From a bacterium (GTDB lineage: Bacteria > Planctomycetota > UBA1135 > UBA2386), in contig JAUILN010000011.1 of assembly GCA_030432695.1 (NCBI GenBank), forward strand, positions 152,950-216,949: a stretch of 64,000 nucleotides of DNA. The letters are read 5' to 3'. Below, piece after piece: positions 25,095 through 32,965 of this stretch. The position numbers were made by a program, and so were the translations under genes. Below the pieces are notes generated by a model. The model made no database searches and was not told the origin of the DNA. It saw only the letters and a program-made list of their open reading frames with translations. The number at the start of each line of letters is the position of its first letter. The first letter of the stretch is position 1.

Positions 25095-26363
25095 ATGACT
25101 TCCCGCCACCTCCGACTCGCCGCCGCGTCCGTCTTCGCCTCCTCCGCCCTGCTCGGGACGCACGCCGCCACCGCCCAGACCCTGCAACCGCCGTTCGACT
25201 CCGTCTACTCGGTGCGCGACCTCGGCTCCGTGCCCGGTGTCCCGTCACCCTACGGCGGCATCACCTTCAAGTACGACGATCCGGACGTTCTGCTGATCGG
25301 CGGCAGCGCCAACTCGACGACCGGCGCGATCTACGCGATCCGGGTCACCCGCGGATCGAGCGGCGAGATCACTGGCTTCCAGGGCACGGCCACCGTGCAC
25401 GCCCAGGCGCCCAACAACGACGGCGGACTGCAGTACGGCCCCAACAACGTGCTGTTCTATGCACGCTACAACCGGACCGAGATCGGTCAGATCAAGGTGG
25501 GCAGCAGCAGCCCCGACAAGGTCATCGCGCTGACCTCGGTGACCGGATGGAGCGGCGCATCGCCTGGAGCCCTGTCGTTCGTGCCGCCGGGCTACCCGGG
25601 AGCGGGTCAGTTCAAGGTCTGCTCCTATTCCGGCGGGTCCTTCCATCGCTGCGATGTGTCGCCGGACGGCAACGGCACCTTCGACCTGGTGAACATGACC
25701 GGTGTGCTGGCGCTCCCCGGCGGACCCGAGGGTCTGCTCTACCCGCCGCCCGGCTCGCCGCTGATCGCCGACTACCAGACCATCATGATCTCGGAGTACT
25801 CGGCGGCCGCGATCTCGATCTACGACGTCGACGGCCAGGGCGATCCGGTTGCCGGCACGCGCCGCGCGTTCATGACCGGCGTCGGCGGCGCCGAGGGCTC
25901 GACCATCGACGCCAGCTCCGGCGGCTTCCTGTTCTCGACCTTCGGTGGCGGCAACCGCGTGCTGGTGGTCGACGGCTTCGGCTCCTGCGGGACCTTCACC
26001 GCCTACGGATCGGGCATCCCGAACGCGCAGGGCGGAACCCCCGCGATCCGCGGCACCGGCTGCGCGAGCTTCAACCGGGCGATCAACTTCCAGGTCGGCA
26101 ACGGCCCGGCCAACGCCATCGGCGCCTTCAACGTGGGCTTCACGCGGATCAACGTGCCGCTGTTCGGCGGCTTCGTGTTGAACACGCCGGACATCCCGAT
26201 CGCGCACGGACTGGATGCCAACGGCGAGTGGACCACCACCTTGAACACGCCCAACGACCCGAGCCTGGTCGGCAACAGCATCTTCTTCCAGGCGGCCTAC
26301 TTCGACGCCACAGCACCCTTCGGCGTCACCGCGAGCTACGGCCTCGACATGCTGGTGCGCTGA
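25095..26363 (+). CDS. secreted propeller-like protein with recurrent C-terminal module
   Basis: A 422-residue exported protein (signal AAASVFASSALLGTHAATAQ). The body consists of beta-strand-rich repeats (DPDVLLIGGSANSTTGAIYA, GLQYGPNNVLFYARYNRTEI, GPEGLLYPPPGSPL), probably a propeller. The end carries the shared module in a variant form: GANG-like DANGEWTTTLNTPNDPSLVG followed by NSIFFQAAYFD. The function is unknown; export to the envelope or medium is likely. It follows the BNR gene by 54 bases in the same direction and ends before a strong palindrome. Confidence 0.7.
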   Translation: MTSRHLRLAAASVFASSALLGTHAATAQTLQPPFDSVYSVRDLGSVPGVPSPYGGITFKYDDPDVLLIGGSANSTTGAIYAIRVTRGSSGEITGFQGTATVHAQAPNNDGGLQYGPNNVLFYARYNRTEIGQIKVGSSSPDKVIALTSVTGWSGASPGALSFVPPGYPGAGQFKVCSYSGGSFHRCDVSPDGNGTFDLVNMTGVLALPGGPEGLLYPPPGSPLIADYQTIMISEYSAAAISIYDVDGQGDPVAGTRRAFMTGVGGAEGSTIDASSGGFLFSTFGGGNRVLVVDGFGSCGTFTAYGSGIPNAQGGTPAIRGTGCASFNRAINFQVGNGPANAIGAFNVGFTRINVPLFGGFVLNTPDIPIAHGLDANGEWTTTLNTPNDPSLVGNSIFFQAAYFDATAPFGVTASYGLDMLVR

Positions 26364-26369
26364 CGAAGA

Positions 26370-26400
26370 CGTACACCTGGTGCCAGGCACCAGGTGTACG
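26370..26400. repeat. perfect 15-bp-arm palindrome with GGTGCC-N-GGCACC core
   Basis: cgtacacctggtgcc (26370-26384) and ggcaccaggtgtacg (26386-26400) are exact reverse complements separated by one base. It lies between the convergent ends of the gene at 25095-26363 and that at 26418-26807, with no T-run, so it could be a bidirectional hairpin terminator or a REP-like element. Confidence 0.85.
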
Positions 26401-26417
26401 AATCGGACGGCCGGGTC

Positions 26418-26807
26418 TCAGTCGCGCTGCGCCGGCGGATCGTTCGCGAAGATCTGCTGCCACTCGCTCTCGTCGAGCAGGGCATGCATGTGATCGCGCA
26501 GGTCCAGCATCTCGAGTTGGACGCCGCGACGGATCTCGCGGGTCACCAGGATGTGCGCGCGCAGCTCGTCGCGGGTCGAGTCCTTGCGGCGCAGGGCCTC
26601 GAGGAAACGCTCCTCCTGAGCCTGGAAGCGCTCCACCGCGGCCTCGAGGTCGGTGACGAACTCGCCGGTGACCACTTCGATCCGGGCCCGGCGCGCGGGG
26701 TCCTGCACCACCGCGGCCGCGCGCGCCCGCATCGCGTCGACGGCATCCATGACCGGTCGCTCGCCGCCGGTCCCGAACAGGAGATAACCGAGCAGGATCC
26801 AGATCAT
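26418..26807 (-). CDS. small membrane-anchored coiled-coil protein
   Basis: A 129-residue protein with a short hydrophobic N-terminus (IWILLGYLLFGTGG) and a long charged helical body (AMRARAAAVVQDPARRAR, LEAAVERFQAQEERFLEALR, REIRRGVQLEMLDLRDHMHA). It overlaps the upstream lipoprotein gene by 4 bases, so the two are probably co-translated and may work together as envelope proteins with coiled-coil contacts. No family recognised. Confidence 0.6.
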   Translation of the reverse strand: MIWILLGYLLFGTGGERPVMDAVDAMRARAAAVVQDPARRARIEVVTGEFVTDLEAAVERFQAQEERFLEALRRKDSTRDELRAHILVTREIRRGVQLEMLDLRDHMHALLDESEWQQIFANDPPAQRD

Positions 26808-27280
26808 CCGTCGCGCTCCTCCGTCGATGTCGCGCTGTGCACCAGCCCGGCCTGCATGAGCTGCCGGCGGTAGGTGTTCAGTGACAGCTCGACGATGTCA
26901 CCCCACTCGTCGTCGGTGGCCAGGTCTCGCACCGCGAGCATCCCGTCCAGCAGATCATCCTGCACCTGCGCCCGCAGGCGGTTGTGGCGTTGGAACAACT
27001 GGTCGATCCGGTCCCGACTCGCGTCGTAGCGGCCGTTCGCGGCGCGCATCTCGACGCCCAGTTCGCGGAGTGCCCGATTGAAGTCGTCCAACCGCTCCTT
27101 GGCCCGGTCGATCTCCACCTGCATCGCAGTGGCGCGCTCGGGATCGTCGACCCGCTCGGCGATGTAGGTGCGCAGATCGTCGAGGGTCTGCGGCTCGGAG
27201 CTGAACAACGAACAGCCGAGCGGAATCGAGAGCGCCAGCACTCCGAGGAGGACCGACAACAGGCGCGTGGATCTGGTCAT
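26804..27280 (-). CDS. coiled-coil lipoprotein
   Basis: A 158-residue predicted lipoprotein. ATG 27280 gives signal RSTRLLSVLLGVLALSIPLG followed by the lipobox Cys (IPLGC); the ORF extends upstream to 27499 but that part overlaps the ABC gene and has no export signal. The mature part is helical and charged (LDDLRTYIAERVDDPERATA, MQVEIDRAKERLDDFNRALR, LFQRHNRLRAQVQDDLLDGM). Its 3' end overlaps the next gene by 4 bases, so the pair forms a small operon. A TATCCT -10-like element lies at 27323-27318. Confidence 0.65.
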   Translation of the reverse strand: MTRSTRLLSVLLGVLALSIPLGCSLFSSEPQTLDDLRTYIAERVDDPERATAMQVEIDRAKERLDDFNRALRELGVEMRAANGRYDASRDRIDQLFQRHNRLRAQVQDDLLDGMLAVRDLATDDEWGDIVELSLNTYRRQLMQAGLVHSATSTEERDG

Positions 27281-27317
27281 GAAGAGGCACCGCGAATCGC
27301 GGGCGAGGCAGCCAGGG

Positions 27318-27323
27318 AGGATA
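27318..27323 (-). promoter_or_regulatory. possible -10 element TATCCT
   Basis: Minus-strand TATCCT, 37 bases upstream of ATG 27280 of the coiled-coil lipoprotein; fits the TAnnnT pattern seen elsewhere in the window. Confidence 0.25.
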
Positions 27324-27386
27324 GCGGGCCGGTGCAACGACGCAGGGCACGGATCTTCCCCGATCCCGCCATTCCACTCATCCCCC

Positions 27387-29186
27387 TCACTGGCGCGCAT
27401 CGAGCGCCGCGTAGCGCCCACCGAGCGCCAGCAGCTCGCCGTGGTCGCCCTGCTCGACGATTCGCCCGCGCTCCAGCACCAGGATCCGGTCGGCGTCACG
27501 GATGGTCGACAGGCGGTGCGCGATGACGATCGAGGTCCGACCCTGCATCACCCGCGCCACCGCCTCCTGCAGCAACTGTTCGGTGTGCGCATCGACGTTC
27601 GACGTCGCCTCGTCGAGCGCCAGCACCTTGGGTTCGGCCAGCAGCATCCGCGCGAACGCGATGAGCTGCTTCTCGCCGGCCGACAGGTTGCGCCCGCGCT
27701 CCGCGACCCGCTCGGCGTAACCGCCCGGGAACCGCCGGACCACCTCGTCGAGGTGCAGCGCCTGCGCCGCAGACAGCACCTCCTCGTCGCTCGCATCCGG
27801 CCGGCCGAGCCGGATGTTGTCGAGGATCGTGCCGTTGAACAGGAACACGTCCTGGGTCACCACGCCGACCGCGCGGCGCAGGTCGGCGCGCCGCAGCTCA
27901 CGGACGTCGGCCTCGTCGAGACGGATCGCACCGGTCTGCACGTCGTACAGCCGGGTCAGCAGGCTGAGGATCGTGGTCTTGCCCGCACCGGTCGGCCCCA
28001 CCACCGCCACCGTCTCGCCGGGCGCGACATCGAGATCGAAGTCGACCAGCACCGGCTCGCGCGGGTCGTAGCCGAAGGTGACCCGCTCGAAACGCACGCG
28101 TCCCGGCCCGTCGGCCCGCTTCGGATCCTCGGGATCGGCCGGTTCCGTCTGCTCGTCGAGCAGCGAGAAGATCCGCTCGCTGGCGACCATCGCGTTCTGG
28201 AACACCGTGTAGCGCAGGCTCAGGTCGTTCAGCGGCACGAACATCCGCTGCATGTAGTCGACGAACGCGTAGAGCGTGCCGATCGTGAGACCACCGGCCG
28301 CCGCGGTCTCCGCGTCGACACCCAGCCGCTCCAGCACCAGGCTGCCGCCCCAATAGAGGATCAGCGCCGTGGTGAACGAACCGAGCATCTCGGTCGCGGC
28401 CGACAGCAGCGACTCCCAGCGCACCGTGGCCAGCTGGCTCTTCAGCACCCCGCGGTTGCTCTCGGCGAAGCGCGACGCGCTCTGATCCTCCTGACCGAAG
28501 AGCTGCACGATCTCCATGCCCGACACCTGCTCGTGCAGGTCGGCGTTCATCTGCGACAGTCGATTGCGCAGCTCCTGGTAGGCGCTCCTCGCCCGTTTGC
28601 GCACCGCCACCGTGACCCACACGAACACCGGCACCACCAGCAGCGAGGCGAGGGTGAGCGGCACGCTCAACGACAGCAGGATCGCCACCGCCGCGACCAG
28701 GAACACCAGGTCGCCGAGCACCGTGACCAGGCCCGAGGAGAACATCTCCTGCAGCGACTCGACGTCGGTGGTGGCGCGGCCGACCAGTCGACCGGTCGGC
28801 GTGCGGTCGAGGTAGCGCATCGGCAGACGCTGCAGGTGGCGGAACACTTTCAGCCGCAGGTCGAGCAGCGAGTCCTGACCGGCCCGCTCCAGCGCCAGCA
28901 GTTGGCCGCGGCGCGCGGCCCATTCGGCGGCGGCCACGCCCAGGAACAGCGCGGCGAGACCGAAGAAGCCATCGAGCGAGTCGGCGACCAGGTGGTCGTC
29001 GAGGGCGGTCTTCACCAGCCAGGGCTGCAGGAGCCGCGTCCCGGCGTTCACCAGGAGCAGCACGAAGCTGATCCAGATCCAGCGCTGGTGCGGACGGACG
29101 ACGTCCCACAGCCGCCCGAGCAGATGGGATGCTGGGCGCTCCGGGCGGGTGGCGCGGTCATCGGAAGAGCCGGCGGGAGGGGTCAT
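27387..29186 (-). CDS. ABC exporter half-transporter, MdlB-like (canonical ATPase site)
   Basis: A 599-residue type I ABC exporter subunit: six-helix membrane domain (first helix WIWISFVLLLVNAGTRLLQP; EFF-type loop RYLDRTPTGRLVGRATTDVE) and an ATPase with Walker A GPTGAGKTT, Q-loop VTQDVFLFNGTI, signature LSAGEKQ, Walker B VLALDEATSNVDAHTE and switch His in VIAHRLSTI. The catalytic Glu is intact. LSAGE in place of LSGGQ and DEATSNVD are typical of the active-site partner in heterodimeric exporters (MdlB, TM288, BmrA-like pairs). The likely partner is the MdlA-like protein at 35584-37392 on the same strand. ATG 29186 is used because the frame upstream runs under the divergent kinase promoter. 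Substrate unknown (lipid or drug). Confidence 0.9.
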   Translation of the reverse strand: MTPPAGSSDDRATRPERPASHLLGRLWDVVRPHQRWIWISFVLLLVNAGTRLLQPWLVKTALDDHLVADSLDGFFGLAALFLGVAAAEWAARRGQLLALERAGQDSLLDLRLKVFRHLQRLPMRYLDRTPTGRLVGRATTDVESLQEMFSSGLVTVLGDLVFLVAAVAILLSLSVPLTLASLLVVPVFVWVTVAVRKRARSAYQELRNRLSQMNADLHEQVSGMEIVQLFGQEDQSASRFAESNRGVLKSQLATVRWESLLSAATEMLGSFTTALILYWGGSLVLERLGVDAETAAAGGLTIGTLYAFVDYMQRMFVPLNDLSLRYTVFQNAMVASERIFSLLDEQTEPADPEDPKRADGPGRVRFERVTFGYDPREPVLVDFDLDVAPGETVAVVGPTGAGKTTILSLLTRLYDVQTGAIRLDEADVRELRRADLRRAVGVVTQDVFLFNGTILDNIRLGRPDASDEEVLSAAQALHLDEVVRRFPGGYAERVAERGRNLSAGEKQLIAFARMLLAEPKVLALDEATSNVDAHTEQLLQEAVARVMQGRTSIVIAHRLSTIRDADRILVLERGRIVEQGDHGELLALGGRYAALDARQ

Positions 29187-29205
29187 GCGGGCGGGTGCGG
29201 GACGG

Positions 29206-29212
29206 TAGGCTA
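29206..29212. promoter_or_regulatory. overlapping divergent -10-like elements (TAGGCTA)
   Basis: TAGGCT on the plus strand (29206-29211) and TAGCCT on the minus strand (29212-29207) overlap in one 7-bp site between the divergent ABC exporter (start 29186, 20 bases away) and kinase (start 29293). Both fit TAnnnT, so the site could serve either direction. Confidence 0.3.
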
Positions 29213-29292
29213 CGGCGGCGGGGAAACCGACCCACGCGCCCGAATTCCCGTTCGATCCGCTCACGCGCGGCGAGTTCCGGGGCACCCCACCG

Positions 29293-32217
29293 ATGACCGA
29301 GCACCCGGATCTCCCCGCACCCGACCGCAACGAGCCCGAGCCGCAGCTCTCGCGCCTCGCCGACGCGATCGACGCCTACCTGGAGCGCTCGGGAGACGGC
29401 GCACTGTCCGACTCGGCGCTGCTCGACCAGCATTCCGATCTCAGCGAGTTCCTCGGCCCGATGCTCGACGAACCGAGCGACGTCGACCCGAGCCAGCCCG
29501 AGTCGATCGGCGGCTACGTGATCGAACGCGAGGTCGGCCGCGGCGGGATGGGGATCGTCTACGAAGCCGTCCACGAGACCCTCGGCCGCCGCGTCGCGCT
29601 CAAGGTCCTGCCGGTGCTGCTGTCGGTGTCGCCGCGGCGCATCGAACGCTTCCTCCGCGAGGCCCGCGCGGTGGCGAAGCTCGAGCATCCCAATCTGGTG
29701 CGCATCCACGAAGTCGGCGAGGCGCAGGGCACCTGGTTCTTCGCAATGGAGCTGGTGCCCGGCCAAAACCTCCGCGAGGCCTTCGCGGCGGTGCGCGACC
29801 GGGTCGGCCGCGACCCGCGTCGCTTCGACGGCCACGCCGCGCTCGGCATCGGCGGCTGCCGGGACTGGCACGACGAGGTCGCCGAACTCGGCGCCAGCCT
29901 CGCCGACGCGCTGGCCTGCGCGCACCGCGCCGGGCTGGTCCACCGCGACGTCAAGCCGCACAACGTGCTGGTCGGCGCCGACGGCCGCGCAAGACTGGTC
30001 GACTTCGGTCTCGCCAAGGACCTGGAGGACGAGAGCCTCACCCACAGCGAGGACTTCGCCGGCACCCCGCACTACGCCTCCCCCGAGCAGATCGACCCGC
30101 AGGGCCCCAACCTCGACGGCCGTGCCGACGTGTTCGCACTGGGCACGATGCTCTACGAGCTGCTGGCGTGGCGGCGTCCGTTCGACGGCGCGACCACCGA
30201 GGAGATCCTGCACGCGATCCTCACCGAGGAACCGAAGCCGCTCAGGGCGCTGGCGCCGGCGGTGCCGGCCGACCTGGAGACGGTCGTCCTGCGCGCGCTC
30301 GAGAAGGACCGCGACTGCCGCTATCCCTCCGCCGACGAGCTGGCCGACGACCTGCGGCGCTTCCGCCAGGGTGCGGCGATCCATGCCCGTCCGGTGACCG
30401 CGCGGCGCCGCCTGTTGCGCTTCGCGAAACGGCACAAGGGCGCCAGCGCCGCGATGGTGCTGGCCTTCGGCCTGTTCGTCGTGGCTCCCACGATCGGCCT
30501 GTTGGTCGTCGACGCCAAGAACCGTGAGCTGATCGCCGAGCGCGACCGCGCCAACCGCCTCGCCGAACAGGCGCGCGCGGCGGTCGATCGACTGTTCTTC
30601 CGGGTAGCCGAGCAGGAGCTGCCCGATACCCCGCACAACCAGGAGTTCCGCCGCGCCCTGCTGGCCGACGCGGTGGGGTTCTACGGTCGCCTCCGCGAGG
30701 ACTTCCCGGACGATCCCGACCTGCAGCGCCTCGAACTCCGCGCCCGAACCAACTTCGCGACCGCTGCGATCGAACTGGAGCGCCACGGCGAGGCGATCGC
30801 CCAACTCGATGCGCTGGTCGACGGGCTCGACTCGTCGGATGCACCGCCCGAGGAGCTGCTCCAGCTCGCCGGAGCACTGGCCGACCGGGGCATCAGCCGG
30901 ATCGTCCTCGGCGATCGGACGGCCGGTGGGCGGGACCTCGGGCAAGCCGAACAGCTTTGCGCTCGGGTCGCGGAACTCGGGAACCCCCGCGGACGCGTGA
31001 CCGACCGCGCGCGCGCAGTCGCCGCCCGGATCGCGATGCTTCGCGTGCGCAACCACGCGCTGGCCGAAGGTACTGACGTCGACAGGGTGCTGGCCGGCGC
31101 GCTCGACACGCTCGATCGCCTGCCCGAACCGGAGCGCAGCGAACCGGAGGTCCTGATGGACGAGGTCAGCATCCTGCTGACCCAGGGCGACCGCGCGCGG
31201 GCGGTCGGTCGACTCGAAGACGCCGAACGGCTCCTGTCCCGCGCGGAAGACACGCTGCCGGCGACCAGTGGACGACGCACCCGGCTGCGCTCGCTGCGCG
31301 CGTCACTCCACCGCGAGCGCAGTTCGCTGCGCACGGCGCAGGCTCGTTTCCCCGACGCCGCACGCGAGCTCGGTCTCGCCATGCAGCTGCACCGCGCCCT
31401 GCACACCGACTTCCCCAACGACGACGGCATCCTGTTCGATCTGGCGTCGGCCGGAGAAGCTGCCGCCCGCGCCGAGCTCAACGCACAGCGCCGTCACGAG
31501 GCCCGCGACTACGCGCACGAAGCCCGCCGGGACGCCGAGAAACTTCGCACCCGACTCGGCGGGCGGAGCACCGGGAGTTCGGTGAACGTCGATCCCCTGT
31601 GGGCTCGCGTGCTCGGCACCTGGGCGCTGGTCGAAGGGCAGCTCGAAGCACCGGACGTCGCCACGGTGATCGCAGCGCACGAGGAGAGCGAAACGCTGCT
31701 GCGCGCGATGCTCGCCACCGGCCCGACGGCCCAGGTCTGGCGCTCGCTCGGCGCCGACCTGCACAACCACGCCTTCCTGCGCTTCCGGGTCCGCGTCGGG
31801 ACCGATGCCGAACTCGCCGAGCTGCTCGACGAAGCGATCGCTGCCCAACGCGAAGCGCTGCGCCTCGACCCCGAGATCGCGATCGCCCGCGAGTTCCTGC
31901 TCAACCACCTGGAGCTCCGTTCCGAGTGCGCCTACCGCTCGCGCGACCTGGAGTCGATGGCCCACCACCTCCTCGAGGCCGTGCCCGTCAGCCCGACTCC
32001 CGCCCGGGACCTCGGCGTCGCGGTGCGCATGAGCCGCTGCCTCGCCGCCGGCCTGCACCCCGAGGGCCAGCTCGGCCGCCACTGCCGAGAGGCCGCGGTG
32101 GACCTCCTGCAACGAGCGCTGGACGCCGACCCGACCCTCCGCCGACAGCTGCAGAACCCGACCTTCGCGCCGCTGCACGCCGAGCCGCGCTGGGCCGCGC
32201 TGGCCGACGGCAACTGA
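29293..32217 (+). CDS. membrane Ser/Thr protein kinase with helical repeat sensor region
   Basis: A 974-residue Hanks-type kinase. The N-terminal 70 residues are acidic and helical; the kinase domain starts with GYVIEREVGRGGMGIVYEA, Lys104 in VALKVLP, HRDVKPHN (His217-Asp219), DFGLAK, and TPHYASPEQ in the P+1 region. A charged insertion of roughly 25-30 residues sits between the hinge and the catalytic loop. One membrane helix (AAMVLAFGLFVVAPTIGLLV, about 386-409) leads to some 560 residues of helical TPR-like repeats outside the membrane or in the periplasm. The ECF sigma gene follows 72 bases downstream, which is the planctomycete kinase-sigma pair; kinase phosphorylation of the sigma factor is a reasonable inference. 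Confidence 0.92.
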   Translation: MTEHPDLPAPDRNEPEPQLSRLADAIDAYLERSGDGALSDSALLDQHSDLSEFLGPMLDEPSDVDPSQPESIGGYVIEREVGRGGMGIVYEAVHETLGRRVALKVLPVLLSVSPRRIERFLREARAVAKLEHPNLVRIHEVGEAQGTWFFAMELVPGQNLREAFAAVRDRVGRDPRRFDGHAALGIGGCRDWHDEVAELGASLADALACAHRAGLVHRDVKPHNVLVGADGRARLVDFGLAKDLEDESLTHSEDFAGTPHYASPEQIDPQGPNLDGRADVFALGTMLYELLAWRRPFDGATTEEILHAILTEEPKPLRALAPAVPADLETVVLRALEKDRDCRYPSADELADDLRRFRQGAAIHARPVTARRRLLRFAKRHKGASAAMVLAFGLFVVAPTIGLLVVDAKNRELIAERDRANRLAEQARAAVDRLFFRVAEQELPDTPHNQEFRRALLADAVGFYGRLREDFPDDPDLQRLELRARTNFATAAIELERHGEAIAQLDALVDGLDSSDAPPEELLQLAGALADRGISRIVLGDRTAGGRDLGQAEQLCARVAELGNPRGRVTDRARAVAARIAMLRVRNHALAEGTDVDRVLAGALDTLDRLPEPERSEPEVLMDEVSILLTQGDRARAVGRLEDAERLLSRAEDTLPATSGRRTRLRSLRASLHRERSSLRTAQARFPDAARELGLAMQLHRALHTDFPNDDGILFDLASAGEAAARAELNAQRRHEARDYAHEARRDAEKLRTRLGGRSTGSSVNVDPLWARVLGTWALVEGQLEAPDVATVIAAHEESETLLRAMLATGPTAQVWRSLGADLHNHAFLRFRVRVGTDAELAELLDEAIAAQREALRLDPEIAIAREFLLNHLELRSECAYRSRDLESMAHHLLEAVPVSPTPARDLGVAVRMSRCLAAGLHPEGQLGRHCREAAVDLLQRALDADPTLRRQLQNPTFAPLHAEPRWAALADGN

Positions 32218-32289
32218 TCGGGACCGCCCTCCTGCAGTTGCGCGAGACGGTCGAGCCGGGCAACCTCTCCGGCGAGGTCCCTCCCCGCC

Positions 32290-32916
32290 GTGACGCCCGT
32301 CTCCCGTACCCCGTCCGACTCGAGCGACGACCGGGAACTGCTCCGTCGGGCCCGCGCCGGCGACCGCGCCGCGCTGCACACCTTGGTTCTGCGCCACGCC
32401 GACTGGCTCCGCGCCGTCGTCCGCCGCCGCCTGCACCCCTCGCTGCGCCGCGAGTTCGACAGCGCCGACATGCTGCAGGACGTGATGGTCGGTCTCCTCA
32501 AGACCACCGCCCTGCAGACCGCCAAGGACCCGGACCACTTCAAGGCACTGCTGGCCCGCGCGGTCGAACGCGACGTCCTCGACGCGCTCCGTCACGCCGG
32601 TCGTGCTCGCCGGGCCCGCGCGCGCGAACACACCCTGCACGGCGACAGCAGTTGGGCCGCGCGGCCGCCGCGCGACTCGGTGACGCGGCCCAGCCAGCAC
32701 GCGATCCGCGACGAGCGGGTCGCCTGGATCCGCCTGGCGATGCAGCGCTTGGCGCCCGCCGAACGCGAGATCCTCAAGCTGCGGGTCTGGGAAGGCCTCG
32801 AGTTCCAGCAGATCGCCGAGCGGCTGGAGCTGTCGCCGGACGCGACGCGGATGCGGTTGAACCGGGCGCTGAAGCGGCTGGCGCAGACGATCGAGGCGTT
32901 GAAGGCGCGGGGGTGA
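32290..32916 (+). CDS. ECF sigma factor paired with Ser/Thr kinase
   Basis: A 208-residue sigma-70 family factor from GTG 32290. Region 2: LRRARAGDRAALHTLVLRHA and FDSADMLQDVMVGLLKTTAL (DxxDxxQ-like core binding). Region 4: LAPAEREILKLRVWEGLEFQ followed by QIAERLELSPDATRMRLNRA. There is no C-terminal extension and no anti-sigma neighbour; instead it directly follows the kinase gene. Kinase-adjacent ECF factors (for example the EcfP-PknT pair described in Vibrio) are switched on by phosphorylation in region 2, and the same logic may apply here. Cytoplasmic. Confidence 0.9.
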   Translation: MTPVSRTPSDSSDDRELLRRARAGDRAALHTLVLRHADWLRAVVRRRLHPSLRREFDSADMLQDVMVGLLKTTALQTAKDPDHFKALLARAVERDVLDALRHAGRARRARAREHTLHGDSSWAARPPRDSVTRPSQHAIRDERVAWIRLAMQRLAPAEREILKLRVWEGLEFQQIAERLELSPDATRMRLNRALKRLAQTIEALKARG

Positions 32917-32965
32917 CGGTCTGGCCCGTGCCGGACAGCAACGTCCGAAGCGGGCCCTATCGCCC

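Noticed and set aside
27387-29186. LSAGE instead of LSGGQ as a sign of a broken ABC ATPase
   Set aside because: This variant is usual in the catalytic partner of heterodimeric exporters; Walker A, Walker B Glu and switch His are intact.
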